Positions 9,874 through 19,451 of a DNA stretch of 64,000 bases are shown here, piece after piece. The notes below the pieces were generated by a model that was not told the DNA's origin, ran no database searches, and saw nothing but the letters and a program-made list of their open reading frames with translations. The stretch spans positions 87,005 through 151,004 of the forward strand of contig JADBJJ010000029.1 in the NCBI GenBank assembly GCA_014874475.1. The letters run 5' to 3'. The stretch comes from Chloroflexota bacterium (GTDB lineage: Bacteria > Chloroflexota > Anaerolineae > B4-G1 > DUEL01). The position numbers and the translations under genes are program-made. The number at the start of each line of letters is the position of its first letter. The stretch's first letter is position 1.

Positions 9874-10165
9874 AATCCGGCCACCTTCACGACTTTCCCT
9901 TCTGTGGTCGGGCCGAGCGAATCATCTTCGCTTTGAAAGACCATCCTATGGGGGGGTCTTATGCCTGCCGCTCTCTCACTTCTCTTCTCCTCATCGGAAA
10001 ACAGAGCGAAACGGTCTCGGCGGACACCCGTTGTCTCTCCCTTAGCCCCCACACGACAGCCAGAATTTTGCTATTCGGACGGACAAGGGCCAGATATAAG
10101 CCCGTTACACTGACAGGGTCAACCTAATTCCGTAGTTATGCGGCTCGAACCAACAGTAATGACCA
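9874..10165. other. Gene-free stretch before hicA
   Basis: No gene recognised. GTTATGC at 10135-10141, 31 bp before hicA, differs by one base from the integron core GTTRRRY and could be the left recombination point of the hicAB cassette. No matching partner arm was found. No convincing promoter for hicA was seen. Confidence 0.3.
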
Positions 10166-10432
10166 ATGAAACCAAAGCTGAGATCGAAGCAGCGCAAAAC
10201 CTTACAGGCCATTTTCGCGGAACCTGTCCGCGCCAATATTCCCTGGGTGGATATCGAAAGTCTACTGGTTGCCTGCGGAGCGGAGATCAGTGAGGGGCGA
10301 GGCTCCAGAGTACGTGTTGCTCTCCATGGTGTGCGAGCAGTGTTCCATCGCCCACATCCGGGGAAAGAGACGGATAAAGGTACAGTGGTTGCTATGCGCC
10401 GTTTTCTGACAGAAGCAGGAGTGGAACCATGA
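10166..10432 (+). CDS. hicA: HicA-family mRNA interferase toxin
   Basis: 88-aa toxin of the double-stranded-RNA-binding-like HicA fold, predicted to cleave mRNA. The segment GSRVRVALHGVRAVFHRPHP, followed by GKETDKG and VRRFL-like residues, is the conserved second half of this HicA subgroup. It overlaps hicB by 4 nt (ATGA), so the pair is translationally coupled with the toxin first, the usual hicAB order. It lies in what appears to be an integron cassette, where toxin-antitoxin pairs are thought to stabilise arrays. Confidence 0.85.
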   Translation: MKPKLRSKQRKTLQAIFAEPVRANIPWVDIESLLVACGAEISEGRGSRVRVALHGVRAVFHRPHPGKETDKGTVVAMRRFLTEAGVEP

Positions 10433-10785
10433 TGGAGTACAAAGGCTATCTATCCCGTGTCGAGTTTGATGATGAGGCCAACATTTTCCACGGAGAAGTA
10501 ATCAACACCCGAGATGTGATTACGTTTCAGGGGAAAACGGTGGATGAACTACGTCAGGCGTTTGAAGATTCTGTGGAAGATTATTTGGCCTTTTGTGCCG
10601 AGCGAGGAGAAGAGCCCTGCCAGCCTTTTTCGGGTCGGTTCACGTTACGCCTTTCGCCTGAGCAACACCGCCGAATCGTTCTTGCTGCTGAGAAGGCCGG
10701 AAAGGGCATAGAGGAGTGGGTGGCAGAGGTACTTACTCAAGCCGCGAGTTTAGAAAGCGGTTCCATTGCGGGAGAGGCCGCATAA
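10429..10785 (+). CDS. hicB: HicB-family antitoxin
   Basis: 118-aa partner of HicA. The N-terminal part (EYKGYLSRVEFDDEANIFHG and the region to about residue 60) is the partly degenerate RNase-H-like HicB domain. Residues about 65-105 (GRFTLRLSPEQHRRIVLAAE) form a ribbon-helix-helix DNA-binding domain, so it probably represses its own operon. The ATG overlaps the hicA stop. Its own stop codon lies inside the following attC-like site, as is common for cassette genes. Confidence 0.87.
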   Translation: MMEYKGYLSRVEFDDEANIFHGEVINTRDVITFQGKTVDELRQAFEDSVEDYLAFCAERGEEPCQPFSGRFTLRLSPEQHRRIVLAAEKAGKGIEEWVAEVLTQAASLESGSIAGEAA

Positions 10786-10851
10786 CCTGCGCTTCCACCT
10801 GACGCCGCTCCGCTGCGCTGCGCGGCGCAGGTGAAGCGCGAGTCGTTGGGC
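10780..10851 (+). other. Integron attC-like site 1 (59-base element), uninterrupted
   Basis: 72-nt imperfect palindrome with a GCATAAC left end and a GTTGGGC right end (core GTTRRRY). The arms GCGCTT-CACCTG-CGCCG and their complement pair with extra unpaired bases on one side, as in folded attC sites. Its central ACGCCGCTCCGC...GCGGCGCAGG resembles classical 59-base elements. It contains the hicB stop codon. It is nearly identical to the split site at 15237-15558. Confidence 0.75.
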
Positions 10852-10899
10852 GGCTGACCTAGAACCCGAAAATGGATTACGAAACAAGTGGAAGCAAAA

Positions 10900-13665
10900 A
10901 TGACAGGTTTTCCAGAGATTCTGACTCCTGAACAGGCAGCTGAATATCTTCAATTACCAGCCGATGTTGTTTTGAGCTATCTTGAGCAACGCAGGATCCC
11001 TGGTGTAAAGATCGGTAATGCTTGGCGGATACGGAGATCTATGCTTGATCAGTGGTTAGACCAGCAATCACTGCTGGCGATTGAGGAGCAAGAGATCTCT
11101 ACCAATCAGTCTATTGAGCCAAGCCATGATGAAAAAGAGTCAATAGCGCAACCAGCCGTGAAGAGCTCAGAAGAAATCATCGAGAAAACACCTATTTTGT
11201 CTCAAGTTGTACAGTCTCCAGAAGTAACAGGAGACAAAAGAAGCGAGAATGTCCCAACGACTGCTCAAGAAGAACGGTTGTCTTCTGATGAACAAACAAC
11301 CACTGTGAACAGCCCAGCAAGATCACCCTCATCAAAACCACCCACCACTGAAAAACCACCAGCACAGACACCTAGGCGCATTTTAGGGAAGGTCAAGACC
11401 TTTAATCCCAAAACGGGTTATGGCTTCATCCTTGCGGACGACGGGCGGGAAGTTTTTGTTCACGCTGTTAACATAGAAAACTACGGTCAGTATCTAAAAA
11501 GTAGGGATCGAGTGGAGTTTGAGATTCGACGTGTACCCAAGGGGTGGCAAGCATACAATGTTGTGATTGTACAAAAGAAAACGCAATCTGTCTCATCGCA
11601 GGTACCAGTTGCCGTTCCATCAAAACCCACCCCTGTGATTTCAAAAAGAGCCCAAGTTGCCTTCGAACAGGCGTTAGCAGCTCGAGAACTTGGGGACTTT
11701 AAGCGAGCAAGAGAGCTATTTGAAGAGGCAATCCGTCAAGGTCCTTTCCTCAACGTGTTTCAAGCATACGCTGCAATGGAGGAAAAGGAGAACCCACAAA
11801 ATGCAATGCGCGTTTTAGAAAAGGGCATTCAGTCTTTTCCTGATGCTGGAATTTTGTACAACGATTATGCAATGCTGAAGCGTAGATTAGGGGATTTGTC
11901 TGGGGCTATAGAAGTTCTAAGACAAGGCTTGAAAGCCGCTCCAGCATTTGCACGGCAACTTCATTGGTCGCTAGCTACCATACTTGTAGATCGGGGGGAA
12001 GAAGCTGATTTGTCCGAAGCAGCGGAGCACGCAAAACGAGCAAAAGAGCTCGGTCAGTCTCTCCAAGGTGACGTGCGGTATATAAAGCTCCAAATACTAA
12101 CAGGGCCAAGAATTGGCAAGCAGGTCTATAGTTTCTTTGAAAAAGCAGGATTTCAGGTAAGGCCCCTCTCGTTTAACAATCAATGGGCAGATTTATTGAT
12201 TTACTCGGATTTGTCGGAGTACGTAGAGACGTATGATTTACGTGACCGAATTCTGGTGCGTTGCTTCTATTCATCAATCAACCTGTCTCACTTGACAGCA
12301 ATACAAAACGTATTACGCTCGCCCCCATCTAGGATGCGTGGACTGAATCAAGATGTTGCATTCCTAGCAGCAACTGACATACAACCCCTCAGAGATGCCC
12401 TATACCGTTTGATGGGCGAAAACCGAGAGGCAATCGTTCCAATTGAATCTCAATCACTTGACGCAAGTCACAGTGAAGATGCTTCAAGAATACTGCGTCC
12501 TATCCTAGATCAATGGCTATCTCGGCGTGATTTATATCGTTACAACTATCCAGTTTCTGGACGACGTTTCTTTGGACGCGAAATAGACCTACAACGCTTG
12601 ATGCGTGACATTGATGACGGACATAATGTTGGCGTTTTTGGCCTGCGCAAAGTTGGTAAAACCTCTATGCTTCATCAACTCCGCGAGCTCAGAACTCAGG
12701 ATATTACAGTTTATCTGGATATTCAAGGAGTGCCGAGTGACAGTCAGGATTGTGCCTACTTGTACTGGGCTATTGCGCGAAAATTGCGCGAAGAATGCGA
12801 GGCAAAAAAGGAAATTCTTGGCTCAGCGTTGCAAGGCATCTCTTTTCAGCTTGGCAGTCAGAACACTCTGCGATTCCAAAAGAGAACCCATAAACTATTT
12901 GATCACGATATCCACGCTGTTTTGAATCGTTTGGAACAAAACGGAATGTCCACAAGGTTGGTTTTAATTCTTGACGAAGTGGATCGCTTATTACCTGTCT
13001 CGGAAGCTAGCCCTGGATTTCGAGGATACGCCGACTTTTTTGCTTATCTACGAGGAACGTCACAAAACTCCGGAGGGCGGTTTGTCACAATCATCACAGC
13101 AGCTAATCCTGCATTATGCGAACAGGCAATGTGGGAGGGGAGAGATAATCCTATTTTTCAGTTTTACCATCTAATGTTTTTACCTCCATTGACACGCGAA
13201 GATTGCAATGATATGGTCGTTAAATTAGGACGCGGTATGGGAATTGGTTACAGCGAGGAGAGTTTGGAGACCATCTTTCACGCTACCAGTGGTCATCCTT
13301 ATATCACGCGTCTTCTGTGCAGCCAGATCAACCAGTTAAATCCTTCTCGACCATTACGGGTTACTCCCGAAATGGTCGTTCTCGCCCAAAATGAATTTTT
13401 ACGTGGCGAAGCGACACCAATATTCAATGAAATTCTAGAAAGACTGGATACTTTTTTCCCTGTTGAAAGAGATCTGTTGCTTTTCATTGCCGATGGTGTT
13501 GATGACGAAATCGAATTGAGCGAGCTTGTCAATCAACCTGTAGATGTAGCGCTTTACCACTTGATAGGATATCAGCTTGTGGAACAAACAGAAGGGAAAT
13601 ATCGTATCAAGATCGATATGCTTCACGAGTGGCTAAGGCGCTATCGTTTAGGAAGGAGTAGATAG
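10900..13665 (+). CDS. Multidomain P-loop NTPase: HTH + cold-shock + TPR + STAND/AAA-like ATPase
   Basis: Large (about 921 aa) low-GC gene, not recognised as a named family. Order: a MerR/excisionase-like helix-turn-helix at about residues 7-55 (LTPEQAAEYLQLPADVV, PGVKIGNAWRI); a Ser/Thr/Pro/Glu-rich linker; a cold-shock domain at about 160-226 (GKVKTFNPKTGYGFILADDG, VFVHAVNI); TPR-like helices about 250-390; an unassigned domain about 395-520; then FFGRE and a P-loop NTPase with Walker A GLRKVGKTS (581-589) and Walker B LVLILDEVDR (687-696), ending in a winged-helix-like region. The ATG at 10900 follows GGAAG; a GTG at 10888 is the alternative. It lies 5 bp before a second NTPase gene. DNA- or RNA-sensing plus an NTPase switch suggests a defence or stress role (inference). 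Confidence 0.8.
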   Translation: MTGFPEILTPEQAAEYLQLPADVVLSYLEQRRIPGVKIGNAWRIRRSMLDQWLDQQSLLAIEEQEISTNQSIEPSHDEKESIAQPAVKSSEEIIEKTPILSQVVQSPEVTGDKRSENVPTTAQEERLSSDEQTTTVNSPARSPSSKPPTTEKPPAQTPRRILGKVKTFNPKTGYGFILADDGREVFVHAVNIENYGQYLKSRDRVEFEIRRVPKGWQAYNVVIVQKKTQSVSSQVPVAVPSKPTPVISKRAQVAFEQALAARELGDFKRARELFEEAIRQGPFLNVFQAYAAMEEKENPQNAMRVLEKGIQSFPDAGILYNDYAMLKRRLGDLSGAIEVLRQGLKAAPAFARQLHWSLATILVDRGEEADLSEAAEHAKRAKELGQSLQGDVRYIKLQILTGPRIGKQVYSFFEKAGFQVRPLSFNNQWADLLIYSDLSEYVETYDLRDRILVRCFYSSINLSHLTAIQNVLRSPPSRMRGLNQDVAFLAATDIQPLRDALYRLMGENREAIVPIESQSLDASHSEDASRILRPILDQWLSRRDLYRYNYPVSGRRFFGREIDLQRLMRDIDDGHNVGVFGLRKVGKTSMLHQLRELRTQDITVYLDIQGVPSDSQDCAYLYWAIARKLREECEAKKEILGSALQGISFQLGSQNTLRFQKRTHKLFDHDIHAVLNRLEQNGMSTRLVLILDEVDRLLPVSEASPGFRGYADFFAYLRGTSQNSGGRFVTIITAANPALCEQAMWEGRDNPIFQFYHLMFLPPLTREDCNDMVVKLGRGMGIGYSEESLETIFHATSGHPYITRLLCSQINQLNPSRPLRVTPEMVVLAQNEFLRGEATPIFNEILERLDTFFPVERDLLLFIADGVDDEIELSELVNQPVDVALYHLIGYQLVEQTEGKYRIKIDMLHEWLRRYRLGRSR

Positions 13666-13670
13666 CAACT

Positions 13671-15224
13671 ATGCAAATAAGCAGCAATCCTTACCGATGG
13701 GACAAAGTCAATGTTAATCTCTTTTACGGTCGCAATCAGCTTCGATATGAGTTAGTAGAAGGACTCCGCAGCGGACAGTCATTTGGCATCACAGGTGGAC
13801 GCAGAATGGGAAAAACCACATTACTGCGTCGTGTTGAGGCAGATTTGGAGGAACGCGCCAAACAGTGGGTTAATGGAGGATTGCTTGTAATACCGATTTA
13901 CATTGATAGTTCATCGTTACCCTCTCCACTCATTCAAGAGCAGATTTTTGATTGCATTTTGCAGAAGGTAAGAAGCTGTGCTATTCTCTATAAAAAGCCG
14001 GTTGCTAATTCGCACTCGGTCTTGCTCCCATTAAATCCTTTCACTGCACAGTTGGCACAGCAGATCAAAGACATCAATGCGTCAAATTGTCGCCCACAGA
14101 TTGTTGTGCTTTTTGATGAAGTTGAACCCATTTTGAGTTGTAATTGGGGACAAGGTTTCTTTTCCAATTGGCGTGCTCTACTACACAACGAACCGACAGT
14201 TTCCCCATACATCAGCGCTATTTTTGCAGGTGCCTCCGAGATGTTTCAACTCGCTCGTGACGTTGGATCGCCACTTGGCAATATTTTAAGTTGGCGGGAA
14301 TTGCGTTTGTTCTCATTCGAGGACACCTGCTTGCTGGTGAATGAACCTACCAACAATTGCCTACCATCTGGAATCGCCGAGCGAGTCTTTCGTGAAACTG
14401 GTGGCCATCCCGCGCTAATTCAGTATCTCATGAGATTCGTGTGTGACCGAGATCTAGATAAAGCAGATCAATCTCTTGATCAAGCCATTGAATCCTTTCA
14501 AATCTATGAGCGCGATAAATTTCAAAGGTGGTGGGAAAAATTTCCCCCAATAGCTCAACAAGTGTATGCCCAAATCTTATCAGCAGGCACTCCGCTCTCA
14601 CGTCGTTTCTTAATCCAGGCTTTTAATAGTACTGATATCGGCCGTGCCTTGGATGTCTTGTGTCACAGTGGCGTTGTCTCATACGATAGTAGTCAAGATT
14701 CCTACGTCGCTGCAGGACAGATGTTCCCACGATGGTTTAATCAATTTGGAATTGTTCAAAATACCCCTGACCTGACCGAGCGAGTTGATCGCTTATTGAG
14801 AGATTTAGAGAGAGCACTTAGAAACTTGCTTCAAAAGCACCTCAGTCAAAAGTACGGGGAAGATTGGCTAAATAAGTGTGTGGCTAAAATATCCACAAAA
14901 ACCCGCAACGGAACAGTTTCTTTACTGGATGCTTGGTGTGCAAATGCTAAACGTCCAGATGGAAAATTGGGTGCCGAAGAAGCATTACTTTACGCCGAAC
15001 TTGGTGATCTATTTATGTTGATCAGCAGAGAATGGGGAGATCTGAAGAATTACTTCGAGTTCAGTCGTGATTCCGGAAGGAACAAACTACTATTTGATGA
15101 ACGTAGGGATTGTTTGGTAGCAGTGCGTAATGCACTGCGCCACGTAAGAGAAGAAACTATTAGCACAACAGAATTGTTGAAAGCACAGGCTTTCTGTATA
15201 GAAATCATCGAGCGATTGCGATAA
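13671..15224 (+). CDS. P-loop ATPase with C-terminal HEPN-like RNxxxH domain
   Basis: 517-aa partner of the preceding NTPase, with SD GGAAGGAG before the ATG. FYGR begins an AAA/STAND-type domain with Walker A GGRRMGKTT (42-50) and Walker B IVVLFDEVE (144-152). A winged-helix-like region and a long helical part follow. The C-terminus (about 390-517) ends in a helical bundle carrying RNALRH (R486, N487, H491), the RNxxxH/Rx4-6H signature of HEPN ribonucleases, resembling Swt1-type HEPN tails. Low GC like its neighbour and bounded by attC-like sites. I infer an NTPase-gated RNase effector working with the upstream sensor. The pair could equally serve another RNA-related role. Confidence 0.8.
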   Translation: MQISSNPYRWDKVNVNLFYGRNQLRYELVEGLRSGQSFGITGGRRMGKTTLLRRVEADLEERAKQWVNGGLLVIPIYIDSSSLPSPLIQEQIFDCILQKVRSCAILYKKPVANSHSVLLPLNPFTAQLAQQIKDINASNCRPQIVVLFDEVEPILSCNWGQGFFSNWRALLHNEPTVSPYISAIFAGASEMFQLARDVGSPLGNILSWRELRLFSFEDTCLLVNEPTNNCLPSGIAERVFRETGGHPALIQYLMRFVCDRDLDKADQSLDQAIESFQIYERDKFQRWWEKFPPIAQQVYAQILSAGTPLSRRFLIQAFNSTDIGRALDVLCHSGVVSYDSSQDSYVAAGQMFPRWFNQFGIVQNTPDLTERVDRLLRDLERALRNLLQKHLSQKYGEDWLNKCVAKISTKTRNGTVSLLDAWCANAKRPDGKLGAEEALLYAELGDLFMLISREWGDLKNYFEFSRDSGRNKLLFDERRDCLVAVRNALRHVREETISTTELLKAQAFCIEIIERLR

Positions 15225-15236
15225 GAAGAGACAGCG

Positions 15237-15558
<322 letters not shown>

Positions 15559-15575
15559 CGCAGGAGTCATATGCA

Positions 15576-16604
15576 ATGTTTGCAAAAGCCTTTTCTCTGT
15601 TCTTGATAATTGCTCTGCTCGCTGCTTGTAGCCCATCGTCTCCGCCGATGCCGGCTGCTTCTGCCCCTGTTCCCGGCCCTTTCGTTCCAGTTGGAGAACC
15701 CGAAATCCACGACTTGGGCCCCACCACTGAAACAGTGTGGAATTGTGGAAGCGGCGGTGGCACTGTAGTCAAACATCCTACGATGTCAGTGGTGAGCAAT
15801 TATGCAGTTGAGTGGCAGGTGGGAGGAACAGGCGGTGTGGGGGTGCGAATTGGTGATGGCGTTATTCCCGGTGGAGTGGACTTGAGCGCGACATTGGAAG
15901 GTCGTTACACAACCGGATTTGAACAGGGTATTCAGCAAGGCACAGGTTGGGATCTGCCTGCCGAACCGAATACTATTGTGATTTACACATTGATGTGGCG
16001 TGAGGTATGGCAACCAGGTTATGTGGATGTGCGTCTGGCTGACCAAAGCGTTGTACGGGTCAACGTGCGCTGTCGCACGGGCATCCAAAGCGAGATAGTG
16101 GGGAAACAACAGCGGACTTGTGGCGAAAAGCAACAAGTGCCCAATGAGCCTTCGGAAGTGCAACCTCGACCACCATTAGTTGAAGGCGCAGGTCCACTTC
16201 GAGACCATATAGCAACATCAATCGGTACGGGTGCGTTTGCGGATGTGACGTTTTCAGATGGACAAGCCCCCTACGACGAAAACTGGCTTTGGGCGAATGA
16301 TCACTTCAACATACAGCGAATAAGGCGAGAAGAGAACCCCAACGGTTGTGGAGTTGCACAGTACCAAGTCAGCCGGATATGGATTGGTGTAGCTGCTGTA
16401 GCGACGGTTACGGTGAACGGTTCAGAAATTGGAACAATTACGACCATCACACCACAGCAAAGGCACGGTTATATAGCCGCTGTATCCCTGGATGTTGGCG
16501 ACGAAATTTGCATCACACCCATTCCTGAAGGTGGGTTCCAAATCGTTTTTGGCCCAGATATCTACTATCACTATGATAGTTATTGTTACCGGGGTTCTTG
16601 TTGA
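15576..16604 (+). CDS. Hypothetical lipoprotein (cassette-borne)
   Basis: 342 aa. The signal peptide MFAKAFSLFLIIALLAAC has a lipobox LAAC at about residue 18, so the mature protein would be lipid-anchored. A Pro-rich stretch follows, then two regions rich in beta strand with several cysteines (WNCGSGGG, VRCRTG, RTCGEK, NGCGVAQ, CYRGSC at the very end). No family recognised. It starts 18 bp after the attC core and is followed by another attC-like site, so it appears to be a single-gene cassette. Confidence 0.72.
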   Translation: MFAKAFSLFLIIALLAACSPSSPPMPAASAPVPGPFVPVGEPEIHDLGPTTETVWNCGSGGGTVVKHPTMSVVSNYAVEWQVGGTGGVGVRIGDGVIPGGVDLSATLEGRYTTGFEQGIQQGTGWDLPAEPNTIVIYTLMWREVWQPGYVDVRLADQSVVRVNVRCRTGIQSEIVGKQQRTCGEKQQVPNEPSEVQPRPPLVEGAGPLRDHIATSIGTGAFADVTFSDGQAPYDENWLWANDHFNIQRIRREENPNGCGVAQYQVSRIWIGVAAVATVTVNGSEIGTITTITPQQRHGYIAAVSLDVGDEICITPIPEGGFQIVFGPDIYYHYDSYCYRGSC

Positions 16605-16642
16605 CAAAGACAAACCAGTGTTTCTGCATAGTCCGGTAAGCG

Positions 16643-16731
16643 GCCTAACATCGGGTGAAGCCGACGCCACCCTTGGCGGCGGCCAAAAGGGCTGCGCTTG
16701 CAGTGGTGCTTTTCGGCGAAGGTGGTTGGGT
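16643..16731 (+). other. Integron attC-like site 3
   Basis: Starts GCCTAAC (RYYYAAC) and ends GTTGGGT (GTTRRRY), 89 nt apart, with the 59-base-element-like core GAAGCCGACGCC on the left arm and imperfect complementarity across the middle. Less regular than sites 1 and 2. It ends the recognisable cassette run. Confidence 0.55.
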
Positions 16732-16765
16732 TAGCGAGGACAGGCGGCGCGGCTTACCCATACCG

Positions 16766-17092
16766 TTGGGCGGCCTGCGCATCATCAATGTGAGCAACCC
16801 GGCCGCTCCCAGCGAGGTCGGTTCCTATGACACGCCGGGGGATGCCTGGGGCGTGGCGGTAGCGGGGGCCTACGCATACGTCGCCGATGGGTTGATGGGC
16901 CTGCGCATCATTGACGTGAGCAACCCGGCGGCTCTGCGCGAGGTCGGTTTCTACGACACGCCATGGTCTGCCCGGGGCGTGGCGGTGGCGGGGGACACCG
17001 CCTACGTCGCCGATGGGGATGGTGGGCTGGTCATCCTGCGCTTTCTCTCGCACCGAGTGTATCTGCCGCTGGTGTTGCGGAACCGCCCGTAG
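16766..17092 (+). pseudogene. 3' remnant of an LVIVD-repeat beta-propeller surface protein
   Basis: Codes for about two and a half LVIVD-type repeats ([53 protein letters not shown]) followed by the C-terminal tail [11 protein letters not shown]. The frame is open upstream but enters the attC-like site without a signal peptide or a plausible start, and a normal propeller would have more repeats. It is therefore read as the 3' end of a gene whose 5' part was lost at the cassette junction. Confidence 0.65.
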
Positions 17093-17113
17093 TGGTGCGG
17101 CACAGGGGGGTAT

Positions 17114-17533
17114 ATGAATTCATCCCGTAAATCCGCCAAGAGCATTCCAGGGAAAGATGCGAAGAAGGCAACCGCCCTCCCTGGCTCGCGCGCAGACAAG
17201 GCGGACGGCGAAAGCGGTGTGCTTGCGAAGATCGCCGAGATGCCGGAACCGGAGCGCACTATGGCTGAGCGGCTCCATGCTATCATCAAAGCCAGCGCTC
17301 CATCCCTCTCGCCGAGACTCTGGTATGGGATGCCAGCATACGCCAAGGACGGCAAGGTCGTCTGCTTCTTCCAGAGCGCCCAGAAGTTCAACACGAGGTA
17401 CGCGACCTTCGGCTTCACCGACGCGGCAAACCTGGACGAAGGTGCTATGTGGCCCGTCGCCTTCGCGCTGAAGGAGTTGACTGCTACCGAAGAGGCAAGG
17501 ATCAGCGCGCTTGTGAAGCAAGCGGTGAGTTGA
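17114..17533 (+). CDS. DUF1801/YdhG-like protein
   Basis: 139 aa. The Lys/Ala-rich N-terminus is followed by the DUF1801 core: [50 protein letters not shown] and a C-terminal helix with [12 protein letters not shown]. Members are small cytosolic proteins of the frataxin-like/YdhG group, sometimes proposed as iron chaperones; function is not firm. The ATG at 17114 follows a G-rich ribosome site. Single gene on + with core-like GC. Confidence 0.78.
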   Translation: MNSSRKSAKSIPGKDAKKATALPGSRADKADGESGVLAKIAEMPEPERTMAERLHAIIKASAPSLSPRLWYGMPAYAKDGKVVCFFQSAQKFNTRYATFGFTDAANLDEGAMWPVAFALKELTATEEARISALVKQAVS

Positions 17534-17696
17534 GGGAGGGCGGCTCGTCACGTTATCCCGAATTCAGCGCCAACCGCGGAGGTCTGTTGCAGAAAATTGC
17601 TGTCCCAACCGTTGCGCAGGCGAGTCGCCACCGTTAACGGCGGCCGCATTTTAGCAACTATTTCAAAGTCCAACATATTGCAAAAGGAGGTGTGAG

Positions 17697-19436
17697 ATGT
17701 CCAAGATTCTGCGGGTCAACATGACCGACCGGACGGTCAAGTACGAAGACGTCCCCGAGCAGTACCGCTTGCTGGGAGGGCGCGGCCTCACCACCGCCAT
17801 CGTCTGCGACGAGGTGGACCCCCTCTGCCACCCCCTGGGCCCCAACAACAAACTGGTCTTCGCCCCGGGCATCATCACCGGCACCAACGCGCCGACCTCC
17901 GGCCGCGTCTCGGTGGGCGCCAAGTCCCCCCTCACCGGCGGCATCAAGGAGTCCAACGCCGGTAGCGGCTGGCCCCAGTCGGTGGCGAAACTGGGGATCA
18001 AGGCCATCATCGTGGAGGGCTTCCCCCAGGACGGCGGCTGGTGGGGGCTGCATATCACCAAAGACGGCGCCACCTTCTTCCCCGCCGACGAGTACGCAGG
18101 CCGGAGCCTCTACGAGGTCTACCCGCTTCTCTTTGAGCGCTTCGGCAAGAAGGCGGATATCTGCTCCATCGGCGTCGCCGGGGAGATGAAGATGGCTATG
18201 GCCGGGGTCTGCTTCAACGACGCCCACGGGCGACCCAGCCGCTACTCCGGGCGCGGCGGCCTGGGCGCGGTGATGGGCTCCAAGGGCCTCAAGTTCATCA
18301 TCGTGGACTCCGAAGGCGGCCCGGGTGTGCACATCGCCAACCCCGACCTCTTTGATCAGGGCCGCAAGAAGATGCTGGAGGCCCTCCGCCAGCACGACAT
18401 CACCAAGCCCAAGGGCGGCCTCAACACCTACGGCACCGCTATCCTGGTCAACATCCTCAACGAGGCAGGCGCTTATCCCACCCGCAACTTCCGGGAAGGC
18501 CGCTTTGAGGGCGCCGCAGCGACCTCCGGCGAGGCCATCTTTGAGAACAACAAGAAGCGGCTGGGCAAGGAACTCTACAACCACGCCTGCCACCCCGGCT
18601 GCGTCATCCAGTGCTCCAACACCTACTACGACGAGCAGGGGAAGGAGATCGTCTCCTGCATTGAATACGAGACCACCTGGGCGCTGGGGGCCAACTGCGG
18701 GATCGACAACCTGGAGGCCATCGGCAAACTGACCTGGCTCTGCAACGACCTGGGCATTGACACCATTGAGGCCGGTGGCACGCTGGCGGTGGCGATGGAC
18801 GCGGGGCTCCTGCCCTTTGGCGACTGGCAGGGCGCCATCCGGCTGCTGGATGAGGACATCCGCAAGGGGACACCACTGGGCCGGATTCTCGGCAACGGCG
18901 CCGCCCTCACCGGCTGGGCCTTCGGCTGGCACCGCGTCCCCGGCGTGAAGGGGCAGAACATGCCCGCCTACGAGCCGCGCGGCATCAAGGGCATCGGCGT
19001 CACTTATGCTACCTCCACAATGGGCGCCGACCACACCTCCGGCTACACCATCGCCCCGGAGATTCTGGGGGTGAGTGGCAAGGCCGACCCGCGCGACGTC
19101 AAGAAGGCGGACCTCTCCCGCAACTTCCAGATTGCCACTGCCTTCATTGACTCCACCGGCCACTGCCTCTTCATCGCTTTCGCCATCCTGGACATCCCCA
19201 GCGGCTACGAGGGAATGGTGGAGGAGTGCGCGGGCGTTCTGGGCGTGGATTGGACGACGGATGACGCGGCCCGCATCGGCAAGGAGATTATGGAGAAGGA
19301 AGTGGCCTTCAACCGGGCGGCCGGCTTCACCAAAGCCCACGACCGGATGCCCGAGTTTATGAAGTACGAGCCACTTCCGCCCCACAACGTCGTCTGGGAC
19401 GTGCCGGACGAGGAACTGGACGCGGTGTGGTGGTAG
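17697..19436 (+). CDS. Aldehyde:ferredoxin oxidoreductase family protein
   Basis: 579-aa tungsto/molybdopterin enzyme of the AOR family, predicted to oxidise aldehydes (or a related substrate) with ferredoxin as acceptor in the cytoplasm. The N-terminal region shows LRVNMTDRTV, LGGRGLTT and GRVSVGAKSPLTGGI; SRYSGRGGLGAVMGSKGLK is the pterin-binding signature. Cluster ligands lie in CHPGCVIQC (about residues 298-306), with a late Cys in GHCLF. The first spacing, Cx3C, differs from the Cx2Cx3C of classical archaeal AOR, so the substrate is uncertain. Strong SD AAAGGAGGTG before the ATG. Followed by a clear terminator; apparently monocistronic. Confidence 0.9.
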   Translation: MSKILRVNMTDRTVKYEDVPEQYRLLGGRGLTTAIVCDEVDPLCHPLGPNNKLVFAPGIITGTNAPTSGRVSVGAKSPLTGGIKESNAGSGWPQSVAKLGIKAIIVEGFPQDGGWWGLHITKDGATFFPADEYAGRSLYEVYPLLFERFGKKADICSIGVAGEMKMAMAGVCFNDAHGRPSRYSGRGGLGAVMGSKGLKFIIVDSEGGPGVHIANPDLFDQGRKKMLEALRQHDITKPKGGLNTYGTAILVNILNEAGAYPTRNFREGRFEGAAATSGEAIFENNKKRLGKELYNHACHPGCVIQCSNTYYDEQGKEIVSCIEYETTWALGANCGIDNLEAIGKLTWLCNDLGIDTIEAGGTLAVAMDAGLLPFGDWQGAIRLLDEDIRKGTPLGRILGNGAALTGWAFGWHRVPGVKGQNMPAYEPRGIKGIGVTYATSTMGADHTSGYTIAPEILGVSGKADPRDVKKADLSRNFQIATAFIDSTGHCLFIAFAILDIPSGYEGMVEECAGVLGVDWTTDDAARIGKEIMEKEVAFNRAAGFTKAHDRMPEFMKYEPLPPHNVVWDVPDEELDAVWW

Positions 19437-19451
19437 ACCCGCATCAACAAG

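Noticed and set aside
9678..9875. 65-aa ORF inside the candidate small RNA
   Set aside because: Starts between -10 and expected transcript start, no ribosome site, ends in the terminator, unlikely protein.
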